A DNA stretch of 64,000 bases from Chamaelirium japonicum. Taxonomy: Eukaryota > Streptophyta > Magnoliopsida > Liliales > Melanthiaceae. Position numbers and translations under genes: made by a program. The notes beneath the pieces are model-generated. The model was not told the DNA's origin. It did no database searches and saw only the letters and a program-made list of their open reading frames with translations. Below, one piece after another: positions 35,714-47,660 of the stretch. Location of the stretch: positions 63,425,055-63,489,054 of the forward strand of contig OX393553.1 of assembly GCA_947650365.1 (NCBI GenBank), read 5' to 3'. Within the stretch, counting starts at the first letter, position 1. Each line of letters starts with the position of its first letter.

Positions 35714-37141
35714 ATGTCGAACCCCGATGGGCCTCCTCACATCCTGGTGTTACCATTCCCGGCCCAGGGCCACATGATCCCGATGCTGGACCTGGCCCAC
35801 CACCTCTCGACCCGCGGATTCTCCCTCACCGTCCTCGTCACCCCCAACAACACGCACCTCCTCGAACCCTTCCTCTCCGTCGCCGCCGCTGGCGCGGTCG
35901 ACACCCTCGTCCTCCCCCTCCCGGACCACCCCTCTCTCCCCCCCGGCGTCGAGCACGTCCGAGACCTCCCCTCCCACTCCCACATCGCCTCCCTCATGCA
36001 CGCGCTCGCCGCCCTCCACCCCCACATCTTCCGCTGGGCCCGATCCACCCCCACCCCCCCTTCCGCCATCCTCTCCGACTTCTTCCTCGGATGGACCCAC
36101 CACCTCGCCGCCGACCTCGGCGTCCCGCGCCTCGCCTTCTACACCTCCGGCCCCCTCCTCGTCTCCGTCCTCGGCTCCGCCTTCCGCCATCTACCCCGCC
36201 CCGAGGACGGTGAGGGCCCCGCGTCCATCGTCGCCCTTGCCGGCCTCCCCTCCTTCCCGTACGCCCACCTCCCCTCCTTCTACCGCCGATGCGTCGATTT
36301 TGCGGGAGACCCCGAGTGGGAGTTCGCGCGGGACGCCATGCTCGCCAACGACTCCTGCTGGGGGGCCGTCTTCAACACCTTCGACGCCCTGGAGGGCCCC
36401 TACCTCGCCCGCCTCCGGAGGGAGTACGGCCACCCCCGCGTCTGGGCAGTGGGGCCCATCGCCCCCGTCGTCCCCGCCGCGGGCCGAGGCGGCCGGAGCT
36501 CCGTCCCGGCGGAGGAAGCGGCGGCGTGGCTCGACGCGTGCCCGCGCGGGTCGGTGGTGTACGTGTGCTTCGGGAGCCAGTTCTCCCCGACGCTCGGCCA
36601 GGGGCGGGCCCTGGCGGCGGCGCTGGAGCTCAGCGGGATCCGCTTCGTCTGGGCCGTCGGCAGCGACCAGGCGGAGGACGGCGATGGGGCGGCGGTGGTC
36701 CCGGACGGGTACGAGGAGCGGGTGGCGGGGAGGGGGCTGGTGATCAGGGGGTGGGCCCCGCAGGTGCCGGTGCTGGGGCACGGGGCGGTTGGGTCGTTCC
36801 TGACGCACTGCGGGTGGAACTCGGTGCTGGAGGGGATCGCGGCGCGGGTGACGCTGCTGGCGTGGCCGATGCAGGCGGACCAGTTCGTGAACGCGGCGCT
36901 GCTGGTGGAGGAGGCTGGGGTGGCGGTGCGGGCGTGCGAGGGGGCTGACACGGTGCCGGACCCGGAGGCCCTAGCCCGGGTCCTGGCCGAGTCGGTGGCC
37001 GACGGGACATGGCCGGAGGTAAGGGCTCGAGCCGCAGAGTTGAGGAGGGCGGCGCTGGAGGCGGTGGGCGAAGGGGGGAGCTCCTTCAAGGACCTGGAGG
37101 AGCTGGTGAAGGAGCTGAGTGACCTCAGCATGACGAAATGA
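35714..37141 (+). CDS. UGT89B-like: UDP-glycosyltransferase, UGT89 family-like (flavonoid/phenolic O-glucosyltransferase)
   Basis: 475 codons, no intron, the usual length for plant family-1 UGTs. A cytosolic enzyme of this family moves glucose from UDP-glucose to a small phenolic acceptor. The N-terminal FPAQGHMIPMLDL holds the catalytic His20 and SDFFLGW gives the partner Asp122. The PSPG sugar-donor box runs W347-Q390 (WAPQV, HCGWNS, then D389-Q390, with Gln favouring UDP-glucose). The closest family I recognise is UGT89B (DLPS, SDFFLGW, GRGLVIRGWAPQV, VRACEG-DTVPDP). I prefer Met 35714 over an in-frame Met at 35672 because it directly precedes the conserved start. Odd points are Arg378 where family members nearly always have Gly (box position GVP) and Thr380 for Pro. 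The coding sequence is extremely GC-rich at its 5' end, as in many monocot genes. Acceptor specificity cannot be read from sequence. Confidence 0.93.
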   Translation: MSNPDGPPHILVLPFPAQGHMIPMLDLAHHLSTRGFSLTVLVTPNNTHLLEPFLSVAAAGAVDTLVLPLPDHPSLPPGVEHVRDLPSHSHIASLMHALAALHPHIFRWARSTPTPPSAILSDFFLGWTHHLAADLGVPRLAFYTSGPLLVSVLGSAFRHLPRPEDGEGPASIVALAGLPSFPYAHLPSFYRRCVDFAGDPEWEFARDAMLANDSCWGAVFNTFDALEGPYLARLRREYGHPRVWAVGPIAPVVPAAGRGGRSSVPAEEAAAWLDACPRGSVVYVCFGSQFSPTLGQGRALAAALELSGIRFVWAVGSDQAEDGDGAAVVPDGYEERVAGRGLVIRGWAPQVPVLGHGAVGSFLTHCGWNSVLEGIAARVTLLAWPMQADQFVNAALLVEEAGVAVRACEGADTVPDPEALARVLAESVADGTWPEVRARAAELRRAALEAVGEGGSSFKDLEELVKELSDLSMTK

Positions 37142-37772
37142 AGAAATAGAGAAGATTTCTGCCCTTTGGTATTCAAGGAAAATTTGAGGTTGGATTGGAC
37201 TCCTATGTAATATTTTTTAAGAAAACATTTTATTTTTAAAATATTTAAAAATAAACATTAAAACCTAAAAAATTAACATCACAGGGCCACCAAAGACATT
37301 GGGGGGCCTAGTTTGGTTGGTGGGTTTTCGTCACTTGGAAATAAGAAATGGGTCGAAACCCTCAAGTGGTAGATAAGATCGAGCGCTTAGTTGGCAGATT
37401 TATATCACTTGGAAATGAAAAATGGATACCCATATTTATTGAAACAATGAAAAATCATGGGGTACCCAAAATCCTACCCTGCCCCAGGGTTCCGTATTTC
37501 CTCCGAAAAGAGAAATAATAATATATTTTTCTTCTTTAAGTCGGTGGCAATCGAACACGCCCTGGGAGTTTCATGATGCTCTCATGAAACAAACAGCTCG
37601 ATCAAGAGCACACCTACAGTTAACCCCTGTTCATTGCATCAAATTTTGGGCTTGTTAAAAGAGAAACAATGCCATCTGGTGCACTCACCATGGCAGGCGG
37701 CTCTGGTAAACGAAGGTTGCGAATGGTAGATGCGACCAGTTGGTAGGTTGGAGACAAAGATCTTTGGTGATT
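37142..37772. other. UGT 3' flank; possible MITE at about 37300-37570
   Basis: No gene. AT-rich sequence follows the stop codon. Between GGGGCCTAGTTTGGTTGG (about 37302) and the loosely inverted CAATCGAACACGCCC (about 37548-37562) the sequence looks like a worn MITE. I see no target duplication. Confidence 0.4.
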
Positions 37773-37775
37773 TTA

Positions 37776-38229
37776 GAGCATTTACAATAGCCTCTTTAAT
37801 TTTTTATTCGTTTGGAGAGCCAAAAGAGATAGTATCTATTGTTTAATTTTTGAGGTGTAGCAGACTATTCATAATAGAGAGCCACCTCAAAAGTGGTCAT
37901 AGATTTTTTGGCTCGTCCATGCCACGCATCAGTATATCTACATGAAGAGCCACATAAACGATAATTGAAGTAGTCCTCCAACCCCACTTTGTTCCATTTA
38001 AAAACTTAGAAAAATTCACTCCACATGCTACTTAATTCTTTTTATTAAAATTTTCACATCAATACTTGCTATCCTACGTGCCTCACCAGGTTTGTGCAAA
38101 GGCTCAATTCATCTTACACTCCAAGGACTACAATTCAGTAGTTAAAGTTAGTTTAGATAGACTGATGTAGTGCTTAAATGGTGGAAATAACTATTTAAAA
38201 TAGCTTTGAAGAGGCTGTAAGAGATGCTC
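37776..38229. mobile_element. PIF/Harbinger (Tourist-like) MITE
   Basis: 454 bp. The ends GAGCATTTACAATAGCCTC and, inverted, GAGCATCTCTTACAGCCTC are flanked by TTA on both sides (37773-37775 and 38230-38232). The TTA duplication and GAGCATCT ends are typical of Tourist MITEs. Confidence 0.88.
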
Positions 38230-38476
38230 TTAACAGATTAGTAGCAAGAGGCTGTTGGAGTGGGAATGTGTTGTGGCCGGCTCGCAATTTGGCTGACGGG
38301 GCAGTTGACAGTTGCGGCATATTCCGGACGAGGGGTCATCGTAGTTAGTACCATCGCCGAGCGAGAGAATTGAGCTCATATGGAATGACGACCGCAAAAG
38401 TCCGTTGGTTATTCCCCACGTGTTGGCCGGATACATGGTCGACTGTGATCAAATGGTAGTTTAAAGCTAAGATCGT

Positions 38477-38779
38477 TAGGGATGGCAATGGTGTGGTTTC
38501 GGTGTGATTTTGGGCGAAATCAAAACCATACCACAACACATAACTTCCACACCAAAACCGTACTGCACTGTGATTATGTAAAGCTGAAACCACACCATAC
38601 GGTGCGGTGCATCGCATTTTATCATTATAATGGCCTAAACGGTACAATTTTATGCGGTTTTGTTCAAAACCGAAACTGCACCCCACCACCACGGCTTTAT
38701 ATTTTGACAAACCAAAACCACACCATGCAGTGTAGTTTACTGTGATTTTCGGTTTTGAACCGATCTGCTGCCATCCCTA
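38477..38779. mobile_element. hAT-type MITE
   Basis: 303 bp with ends TAGGGATGGCA / TGCCATCCCTA. The flanking 8-mers AAGATCGT (38469-38476) and AATATGGT (38780-38787) match at six of eight. The interior is rich in AAACCACACC and CGGTTTTG. There is no coding capacity. Confidence 0.85.
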
Positions 38780-39230
38780 AATATGGTAACCTCAGTGGAT
38801 GGCATGTTTGGGTGGTTGTATTTTGAATTATATCCCTCTTTGATTTTTTATACAAATCACAGCTATAGTTGAAAGGTTTTTCACAAAATGAGCACCAACT
38901 GGCTTGTATTGCCCAAACTATTACACGATCCCTTAGTTGTTACTTTTATGATCACTAAAAACATTTAGAGGAAAAATATCCTTAGACTTGAAATGCAATT
39001 TAGCCCTTATGCCATCATAGAGTAAAGATCCATGAACCCGATATTTATGTTACTCCCGCCAGGCTTCCTCCACCCATTCGCGTTCGTCCATCTTCATTCT
39101 TGGTTGCCGCAGAGATGGTGGCCCTATAAAGGTTATATATAAGAGGTGAAAAAGACGAATACATCATTGGTATAAAATTTTCAGCCGGTTGTTATTGGAT
39201 CGAAACCCATGCCAAATCCACAGTCCCGAG

Positions 39231-39702
39231 TAGGGGTGGTAATGGGTCGTGTCGTGTCGGGTTCGTGTTGTGTCTGGTGTCGTGTCATGTCCAAAACCCT
39301 TAGATCCGGACCCGACCCGTTTAACTAATCGTGTCTAGATCCTAAACCCGTACCCGACCCGCTAATAAACAGGTAGACCCGATAAGACCCGTTTACCACC
39401 CGGGTCTATTCAGTTGACCCGATCCGACCCAATCCGACTCGACCCGACCTGACCCGAAAGACCCGCTGGTATTATATATTATAGTATCAGATTGCGGGTA
39501 GACCCTACCCGACCCGACCCGACCCGACACGACCCGTTCAATACTAAATGGGTCTTCTCGGGTCTACCGTGTCCGGACCCTAAACCCGGACCCGACCCGT
39601 TTATTAAACGGGTCAATCGTGTCGACCCGTTTACGACCCGAACCCGTTTAGCCCTGATCCATACCCGCTAACTTCGTGTCGGGTCTGAAATTGCCAGCCC
39701 TA
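39231..39702. mobile_element. hAT-type MITE, ACCCGACCCG-rich (copy 1)
   Basis: 472 bp with a perfect 8-bp target duplication GTCCCGAG (39223-39230 and 39703-39710). The ends are TAGGGGTGGTAAT and, inverted, TAGGGCTGGCAAT. It is the same family as 58518-58968 but in opposite orientation. Confidence 0.94.
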
Positions 39703-39710
39703 GTCCCGAG

Positions 39711-40428
39711 GCAAAATGAGGAGTAGCAGTACATACAAGCCCAGTTATGGAAATAGAAATATTTCACAAAAAATTCAAATTCTCAGGAAAAAGAACATAA
39801 CTAAGTATGATTTGATAGCGTGGACACATGAAAGGGGAGGATGTTCGTGAAATCATGGTGTTGCTGTGCCCTTTTTTTCAGTTTAGTGAATGCAGGGTGT
39901 CCGAACCCCAATATGAAAATGAAAATTTGAAATTAGAGTTTCTTTTCTGAAAAATAAAATATTACTATATTCTCTAGAAGTGTTCATGTGTTTATAGGAT
40001 TTTCGGCCGAGAGGTTTCAACAATTAGAAATTTTCACGTGTTGAAGGACCATAATCGTACGTACAGCTGTTCTGATGCATGTTTTTAGATGTTTGGACAA
40101 TTGCTCGGACGCCTAGCAGCCTGTTCGAACGTTGCTTATTGGTTCGGACTGTTAGGGTCATTAATTTTGTGTAGAGTGTCCGAACAATGGTTGTATTCCT
40201 TATTCTTGTAGGTAGCATCCATCAATTTGTGCTTTGATTTCATCTATCGATTTTATGTATTCTTTACGGATTCGTCTCAATTTACCCATTGATCGATATT
40301 TTTGTTGATTTGTGCGGTTTCTCTTAACTTATCATTTAAAAGCCCATGTGTCGGGTTCTTTAGAGTGAATCGAAAAAGGGTTGAGTATGCCTTGAATTGA
40401 GTGAATCTTTGAAGAATCTAAATTCCTC
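39711..40428. other. Gene-free flank between MITEs
   Basis: AT-rich. I see no recognisable gene, repeat end or structured RNA. Confidence 0.5.
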
Positions 40429-40431
40429 TTA

Positions 40432-40839
40432 GAGCATCTCCAACCATCCTCCATATATCCAAAATGGAGGTGGCCAGAAACCCCTCCAACCATCCTCCAT
40501 TTCCATCTCCAATTTGGAGATCTGCATTTTTGGCCTCCATATTTGATGGTTTGGAGGGATTTGAAGGCCAACCTGCATAACACTATTCATCGTACTTAAT
40601 ATCAAAAACACCCTTTGTCTTATTCCCCTTTTATCCCATTTGACATTTGTGTCCCAAATCATGTATATAAATAAATTTTTTAAATATATAATGGGGATAT
40701 AAAATAGAGCTTTTTAATATAAAGTAGAGAGAAAAAAAAATGGAGGCTTGGGTTGGAGTGCATGCGCCTGCAAATTAACTTTATCTCCATTTTGGAGGTC
40801 ATGTTCCCTCCAAAATAGAGCCAACCGTTGGAGATGCTC
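40432..40839. mobile_element. PIF/Harbinger (Tourist-like) MITE
   Basis: 408 bp. The ends GAGCATCTCCAACCATCCTC and, inverted, GAGCATCTCCAACGGTTGGC are flanked by TTA (40429-40431 and 40840-40842). It lies just upstream of the broken host frame. Confidence 0.92.
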
Positions 40840-41043
40840 TTAGTAGGTCACTTGTTCGAAGAGACTTGCAACCTGTGGCAGATGTAAAATGGCTATACTT
40901 GAGTGGTCAACCCCACATAACATTGGATCGATTCCATCATTTAGTATCCACAGTTGGCCTGAGTTTGAAAGTTTCAAGCTGTTTGGTGTGGTACGAAGCA
41001 TGTGATATGCACTTCTTGGATGTGGAATCAAGGATGTATTCCT

Positions 41044-41264
41044 TGTGAGAGTACGTCACCATGACGTCATGCTGAACCGGCCGGTGTTATTAAGCCAAAG
41101 CAGTCGTGCAAAGCAGGCAAGCTCACCGGCATTGAATGAGATGATTCTTTCCTATTCTATTCACCAGCTATGAATGAGATATTATATTGTAAATGTCAGC
41201 ATTTATTTGTAGGATTTATTCCCATTATAAATGGGACGTGAGCCTATATACCATACCATGTACA
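41044..41264 (+). repeat. Element D 5' LTR, first piece
   Basis: Starts TGTGAGAGTACGTCACCATG and matches 46409 onward. It continues at 43603-43642 after the insertion of E. It contains GCCTATATACCATACC, a possible TATA region. Confidence 0.88.
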
Positions 41265-43597
41265 TGTTAGAATTGGTGAGGTCTATAGCTCGTAAAAACC
41301 TAGTGTTTAGCTTTGTATGGTTGATAGTATAGGATTGCATATTGGTACGTATCTTAGTACGTGTTCTGATAACAGAACAGAGAGCCATGGCTATATGGTA
41401 ATCCTCTTGAGTGGGAGACTCAAGGGACTGGTCCCATGTAACCTAAATACGTTCGCAGCTCTGATTAGGGTTGGTCGCCCTATCAGGTTAAGCTGTTGGG
41501 ATGACAGAACGTGGGTGTCTCCACCACGGTCATTACCGGGCACAGTGTTTATGGCCGAACGGAACCAACACGGTGCATAGATAGGTGAGCAGACACCGGT
41601 GCACTAAACCGTGTTTCTGCTTAGGGTAAAACGGTCCTAAACCCTGAGGAACCATGTCTGGTGTACTAACCAGTTGTGAGGTGCTTTGGCGCACCAATGT
41701 GTGAGGATCCGGATGCAGTGATCCAAAACCACGGTGTACTGGGTTACCCGGCTGGCGTTGCATCAGCATGTCACTCCTGCAGGCTATCCACACCCCTAAC
41801 GGGAGGTGCATTCCTTGGTCTGACCTACGTCGTATTAAACCCTGGCCAGGTGGTCATCAGTTCGATTGGTGACGGATCCGGTTACTCGGTAGAGTTATCG
41901 GAGGTACGATGTACGTGGTCAACCTGGAAGGAACCGAGTCATATGAGCACTCGAGTCTGACGGTATTCTCGCTCCACCGCTCGAGTTGCGTCATGGCACC
42001 AGTGGAGGGACAGCGGGTTTACCATACTAAGCGGAGAGTAGGGGTATGAGGGAGAACATAGTAAGTCCGGGGAATTGGAGTGCAGCCTGCGTCGAACTCT
42101 GGGTGGCTACGCAGGTTAACTCGGACTCAGAGGATCGATGGTACACTCAGGTAGTGTGTCGATCGAGTCTGAGTTGGAAGCCATGAACCCTGGTCCCTGA
42201 AGGTTCCACCTTATCGACATTATGTACGGTTCTTATACCATCTCCTCGAAACACAGAATGTAGTTAGAGGAAGCGAGAAGTCCAAGCCTACGCTCCGTGA
42301 GTGCTTCGCACTAGTGCACGGTAGATGCGTAGCTACGTGTGTGCACTAAGGAGAAACCCTAGGTTAGTGCAGAGACGCATGTAGCAATTCCTTGTCATAA
42401 GTGGACTTTGCCACATGGGTGCGATGCACCGGGATATGTTGCGAGTTGACTAGTTGACTTCACTAGGGGCACTCTACGGGAACCTCAGAGAATAGTGAAA
42501 TCACTGGTGCACTTCACTTATGTGTGCCTAGCAAAGTCTCGTACACGAGGAACGACCAACTAGTGACATAAGGGCGTTTTGGTCATATCATGCGCCACTA
42601 TGCACTAAGGGGGCCGGCCCTAAGTGTTGAGAGACTGGTCAAGGCCGGCTCTATTAGTTTCAGGAGGTTGATGCCTCCGATGAAAGGACCGGTCATGAGG
42701 CGCAGAAAACGGGCTGGTTTTGACCGTTTTCGAAAACAAGGAAAAGATAGAGATAAAAGAAGAGATATATAGGGAGAGGTTTGAATCAGTCAATCCTATC
42801 CACTAGACTTATCCATAAGGATAAGGCCGACCCTATATAAGGCATAGGGAGAGAGGGGGGGACGAAATTAATGAGCCATGCAAGCCCTAGGGCCGGCCCA
42901 AGCCATAGGGGAAACCCTAGCCACCCCCTATCCTCTCTTCGCATCTCCTCTCTCGTCTCTCTCTCTCTCGCTTGCGCCATTGGATGGCGACTCGTCTTCC
43001 TCACATGATGTTTCGTAGAAGGAGAAGGCTCGTCGTATGGAGGCACTCAGAGATCCATCAAAGAGGTGCCGTGCATCGTGTGAGATCGGGTGAACTAATA
43101 GGCGTCTCCCGCAACCTTTTGCTGTCCAGAATCTGCACAGAAAATCAGCGTTATTTCTATGATTTTGGGAGCTACAGAAGTCCAAATGATGTGAAACTTG
43201 TTGCAAAAGTTGCGTCTCGAAGTTGGCTACCTGCAGTCCAAATTTCAGCCCAATCGGAGTACGAAGCAGAAAGTTATGGCTGTCGCACCAAAGCTATGTC
43301 GAGCAGATCCGTAGCCCGTCTCCATCGACAAAGAAGAAATTTGTCGCGGTGAAAGATTCCGCACGCAGGTATGATCTCTAACAAGTAGATCTAACATAAT
43401 TAGAACATGCATACATGCTAGATTGTTCTTTTGCGTTAGATCGTCGTTAGGGGTTCGCGTAGTTGCCATGCTAGTTTCATACACGCATATGTAGATCGTT
43501 TCGATGAAAATTTTGATATGTAACGCACACCGCTCACGGTCTTCGGACCTTCACTTTGCTTTCGCTGCGGGCCTCTACCATGGATTTATTTCCAATA
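41265..43597 (+). mobile_element. Element E: solo LTR of the element C family, inside the LTR of D
   Basis: 2333 bp, TGTTAGAATTGG ... TTTCCAATA, with a perfect 5-bp target duplication GTACA (41260-41264 and 43598-43602). It matches the element C LTR in reverse orientation over long stretches (for example CCTCAGGGTTTAGGACCG in C against its complement near 41630) but is clearly diverged from it. There is no internal region, so it probably arose by recombination between two LTRs. Confidence 0.9.
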
Positions 43598-43642
43598 GTA
43601 CAACCAGAGTAACATAAGGTTTTTGGGTTGAAAAACTTTACA

Positions 43643-46408
43643 TGGTATCATAGCTTTTACCCAATTTTACATGGATTTCGATTTTATCTGATTATTGTTG
43701 ATGAGTGCTTGCGTTTTACATGATATTTTCCTCTTGCACGAAAATCTGATGTTGCCTCTGTCCTTATTGACTTCATCACACTTGCCCAAAATCAATACAA
43801 CACTACAGTCAAGGTGATTCAAAGCGACGGCGACGGTGAGTACAAAAGTCATCGGTTGCAAGCCTTCTTTACTCAGCATGGAATTTCTCATATTTTCTCG
43901 TGTCCAGGCACACCCGAACAATATGCTCTTGCCGAACGGAAGCATCGACACCTCGTCTAAACCGGACTCACCATGATGGCTCATGATCATCTTCCTCAAA
44001 TTTACTGGAACTATGCTTTCACCACCGCCGTGCATCTTATTAATCGACTTCCCTCTACTTCACTCCGTGGACGATCACCATTTCAAGTCTTAACGGGTTC
44101 TTCACCATCCTACAAACACCTTCGAATTTTGGGGTGTGCATGTTTTCCCTATTTGGAGCCATTTGGTCGTGGGAAGCTCTATTTTAAGTCAGTACGGTGT
44201 ATTTTTCTTGGTTATAGTGACCACCATAAAAGATACCACTGCCTTGATACCGTCACCGGACGGCTCTATATCTCTCGCCATGTTACATTCGATGAAGGTA
44301 TATTTCCTCTTTCTATTTCATCGTTAGCCCCTACACCTCCTTTGGCTAACATGTCCAGGACTTGGAAATTTCTTACGACTTCGACAAGTGGCACCCTTGC
44401 ATCTACTCCCACGACTGAGGTGCTACCCTCACCTCGTGTCTGTGGGTCGCCCATTGAGACCGACCTTGGGCTGCATCGTACGAATGTTGAGCATGCCCCA
44501 TCACTGAGTATTGCTTCTCGTGAGGTCCATCTACATTCTAACATGGCTCCAAGTACTGTTAGCTCCCCACCTAGCTCGGAGGTTGGGTTAACACCGATGG
44601 TCTCCCTCAGCTCGTGGATTTCCCATCCATGCCTTCAACAGACCCATCATTGGCTGATGCCATCGAGGTACCCATTCCAATTGTTTCCGATGCTACACCT
44701 CTGCTGCCGCCCAAGTGTCTTCGTCAGACTCTCTCGGCACCTCAAGCCACTCATCCCATGGTGACTCGCACTCAAGATGGGACACGACAACCAAAGGCTT
44801 ACCTTGCTACTAAACATCCGCTTCCCGCCGCCTTTATAGCTAATGTGCAGGCTTTTCCTGTTGAGCCATCAACGTACAAACAAGCGGCATCCAATCCCAA
44901 TTGGGTCCGCGCCATGCAAGAGGAGATGGCTGCCCTCCATTGAAACTCCACATGGTCCCTCGTTCCTCCTCATCCCTCGATGAATGTAGTTGGTAGCAAA
45001 TGGATTTTCAAGCTCAAACATCGCGCGGACGAGTCACTCGAACGTTATAAAGCGCATCTCGTTGCTCGTGGATTCAATCAACGGCAAGGATTCGATTTTG
45101 AGGAAACTTTCAGTCCTATGGTCAAAGCGGCCACTATTCGCCTTGTGCTCTTCTTGTCTGTTTCACTTGGATGGTCTCTTTGACAACTCGACGTCAAGAA
45201 TGTGTTTCTTCATGGCAATCTCCAAGAAGAAGTGTATCTACAGCAGCCTCCCGGATTCGTCGATAGCACACATCCAACGTATGTTTGTCGTCTCTGAAAG
45301 GCCCTCTATGGCCTAAAACAAGCTTCTCGTGCCTGGTATTTGAAGTTTACATCTTTTCTCCTTACCGAAGGATTTCATGGGTTTCCCTATGATACTTCGT
45401 TGTTCATCTGGAAACGGGGGACGCACATGGTACTTATTCTTATCTATGTCGACGATATCATCATCACTTTTAGCAACGAGTCTCTTCTCTCTCATCTTAT
45501 TCAGCATCTGTCGACGTCGTTTGCAATAAAGGATCTTGGCCCCCCTCCACTATTTTCTCGGTATGCAAGTTCTACGTGACTATTCCTCCCTTATTCTGTC
45601 CCAATCTCAATATGTGTTCCAGTTACTTGAGAGATTTGGACTCGCTGGTGCTAAGCCCGTCAAGAGTCCCTTAGCTGTTGGGCTCCAGCTGTCCATCACA
45701 ACATCGGATCCTATTCCAAATCCTTCTCTTTATCGATAAATGGTGGGGTCTCTTCAATACCTCGCCATGACGCGGCCCGACTCAGCCTTTGCCGTCAATC
45801 ACGTTTGTCAGTTCATGCACCGCCCGTGCTCGTCTCATTTGGAAGCAGTGAAACACATCTTCCGATATGTTAAAGGGACAGTTTCTCATGGCTTGCGCTT
45901 TACGAAGTCGACTGATTTTACACTACGGGCTTTCTTGGATGCTGATTGGGCAGGTTGTCCTGATACCCGTCGTTCCACCACGGGCTATGCCGTCTATTTG
46001 GGTCCGAATTTGCTCTCCTGGGGAGCAAAAAACAAGCAACGGTCTCTCGCTCAAGCGCCGAGGCCGAATATCGAGCACTCGCAACCACCACCGCCGAGAT
46101 TCTTTGGTACCTTCACCTCCTACAAGGCATCGGCGTTCGGTTACCACGACCTCTGTCGTAATTTTGTAATAATATCAGTGCTATTCATCTCTCCAAGAAT
46201 CCAATTTTTCATAGTAGGACCAAGCACATTAGCATTGATGTCCATTTTATTCGGGAACACGTGCTACGCTCCACTTTGTTTATTCATCACATACCGGGCT
46301 CGAATCAAATCGCTGATATTTTTACAAAGTTGTTACCAAGTACGCGGTTCTTATTTCTACGGAACAAGCTCAATCTTCGGTATCTACCTCCATGAGCTTG
46401 AGCGGGGA
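43643..46408 (+). pseudogene. Element D integrase, RT and RNase H fossil
   Basis: Integrase motifs near 43800-43960 (GDGEY, FSCPGTPEQ) and 43973-44330 (NRLPSTSLRGRSPFQVL, LGCACFPYL). RT at about 44980-45570 ([42 protein letters not shown]). RNase H and tail at about 45740-46360 (YLAMTRPDSAFAVN). Several breaks. Confidence 0.85.
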
Positions 46409-46666
46409 TGTGAGAGTACGTCACCATGAAGTCATGCTGAACCGGTGTTATTGAGACAAATCAGTCGTGCAAAATAGGCAAACTCACCGGCGTTGAATGA
46501 GATGATTCTTTCCTATTCTATTCACCAGCTATGAATAAGATATTATGTTCTAAATGTCAGCATTTATTTGTAGGATTTTATTCCCATTATAAATGGGACA
46601 TGAGCCTATATACCATACCATGTACAGCCAGAGTAACATAAGTTTTTCGGGTTGGAAAACTTTACA
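46409..46666 (+). repeat. Element D 3' LTR
   Basis: 258 bp, TGTGAGAGTACGTCACC ... AACTTTACA, preceded by the purine-rich GAGCGGGGA. Confidence 0.88.
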
Positions 46667-46732
46667 TTCCTTGTATAAGCTATTCAAAAATGTCCTGTGT
46701 GTAAGGTGTGGGTGCAAATTTTGGCATAAATC

Positions 46733-47165
46733 TACAGCGGGACCCACCGGCCCTGCCTGGTGGGCCCACGAGGGCTACAGCGGGACCCACCGGCCCTACC
46801 TGGTGGGCCCACGAGGACTACAGCGGGACCCACCGGCCATGCCTGGTGGCCCCACGAAGACTACCACGGGACCCACCGGCCCTGCCTGGTGGGCCCACGA
46901 GGACTACAGCGGGACCCACCGGCCATGCCTGGTGGCCCCACGAAGACTACCACGGGACCCACCGGCCCTGCCTGGTGGGCCCACGAGGGCTACAGCGGGA
47001 CCCACCAGCCCTGCCTGGTGGGCCCACGAGGGCTATAGCGGGACCCACCGGCCCTGCCTGGTAGGCCCACGAGGGCTACAGCGGGACCCACCGGCCCTGC
47101 CTGGTGGGCCCACGAGGACTACAGCGGGACCCACCAGCCCTGCCTGGTGGACCCCCGAAGACAAC
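46733..47165. repeat. 43-bp minisatellite in the left LTR of F
   Basis: About ten units of ACAGCGGGACCCACCGGCCC with CCTGGTGGGCCCACGAGG. The same array recurs at about 48330-48762 in the right LTR. The long Pro/Gly/Trp open frames here are repeat artefacts. Confidence 0.94.
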
Positions 47166-47239
47166 CGCAGGGCCCGCAACTTTACCTGGAGGATCCCCAG
47201 ATACTGCAGCGGAAACCACCATTCGCCACCCGGAATGCC

Positions 47240-47246
47240 TATAAAT
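47240..47246 (+). promoter_or_regulatory. TATA box of the F left LTR
   Basis: GCCTATAAATAGCAGAGCC downstream of the minisatellite, a strong plant TATA context. The same box lies in the right LTR near 48837 and, on the minus strand, in element A near 11735. Confidence 0.75.
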
Positions 47247-47660
47247 AGCAGAGCCTTCGAATATAAATGGATCAAAATCTAAAATCCGAAAATCTGATTT
47301 CCACTCTGAGATCTGACTTTCAGAACCAGAGCTTTGGGATTTCTAACCTCCGATCTACCATCTCTCTTCGATCTTTTTCTCTCTTTCGAAGAGATCAGGG
47401 AGCTTTCAGTGATACTCGGCCTGTCGAGGTCACTTCAACATAAGTGTTAGTGAATTCGGGTTGCTCCCTATAGCACGGAGACGTAGGCTTCGGCTGAACT
47501 CCGAGATCACTTCTCTTGTGTCAAAATCTCTCTCTCTGATTGCTCTTTTGTTTACATATCAAAAAAGCAACAACTTCAACCAACCGATCGACCAACGATC
47601 TTCGACATTAACTTCGACTCCAATTGACTGGTGCTGCGAAGGTCTTCGGGTCGGCACGAA

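Larger units (their letters stand above)
41044..46666 (+). mobile_element. Element D: Ty1/copia LTR retrotransposon, truncated inside
   Basis: Target duplication TTCCT (41039-41043 and 46667-46671). The 5' LTR is interrupted by solo LTR E: the pieces are 41044-41264 and 43603-43642. The PBS is TGGTATCATAGC at 43643 and the 3' LTR is 46409-46666. The 2.77-kb interior keeps only the later integrase, RT and RNase H; gag and protease are missing. It is a broken fossil with several breaks. The two LTRs differ by small indels and substitutions, so it is clearly older than F. Confidence 0.9.

Noticed and set aside
35590-36948. Overlapping Pro/Arg-rich frames on both strands over the UGT gene
   Set aside because: High GC at third codon positions leaves other frames open. 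Only the 35714-37141 frame has family motifs.
46733-47282. Long open frames rich in PALPGGPT / PAWWAHE repeats (also at 48330-48880 and 11762-12406)
   Set aside because: They translate a 43-bp minisatellite inside LTRs. The peptide repeats every 43 residues in all frames, which is expected from repetition and not from coding.
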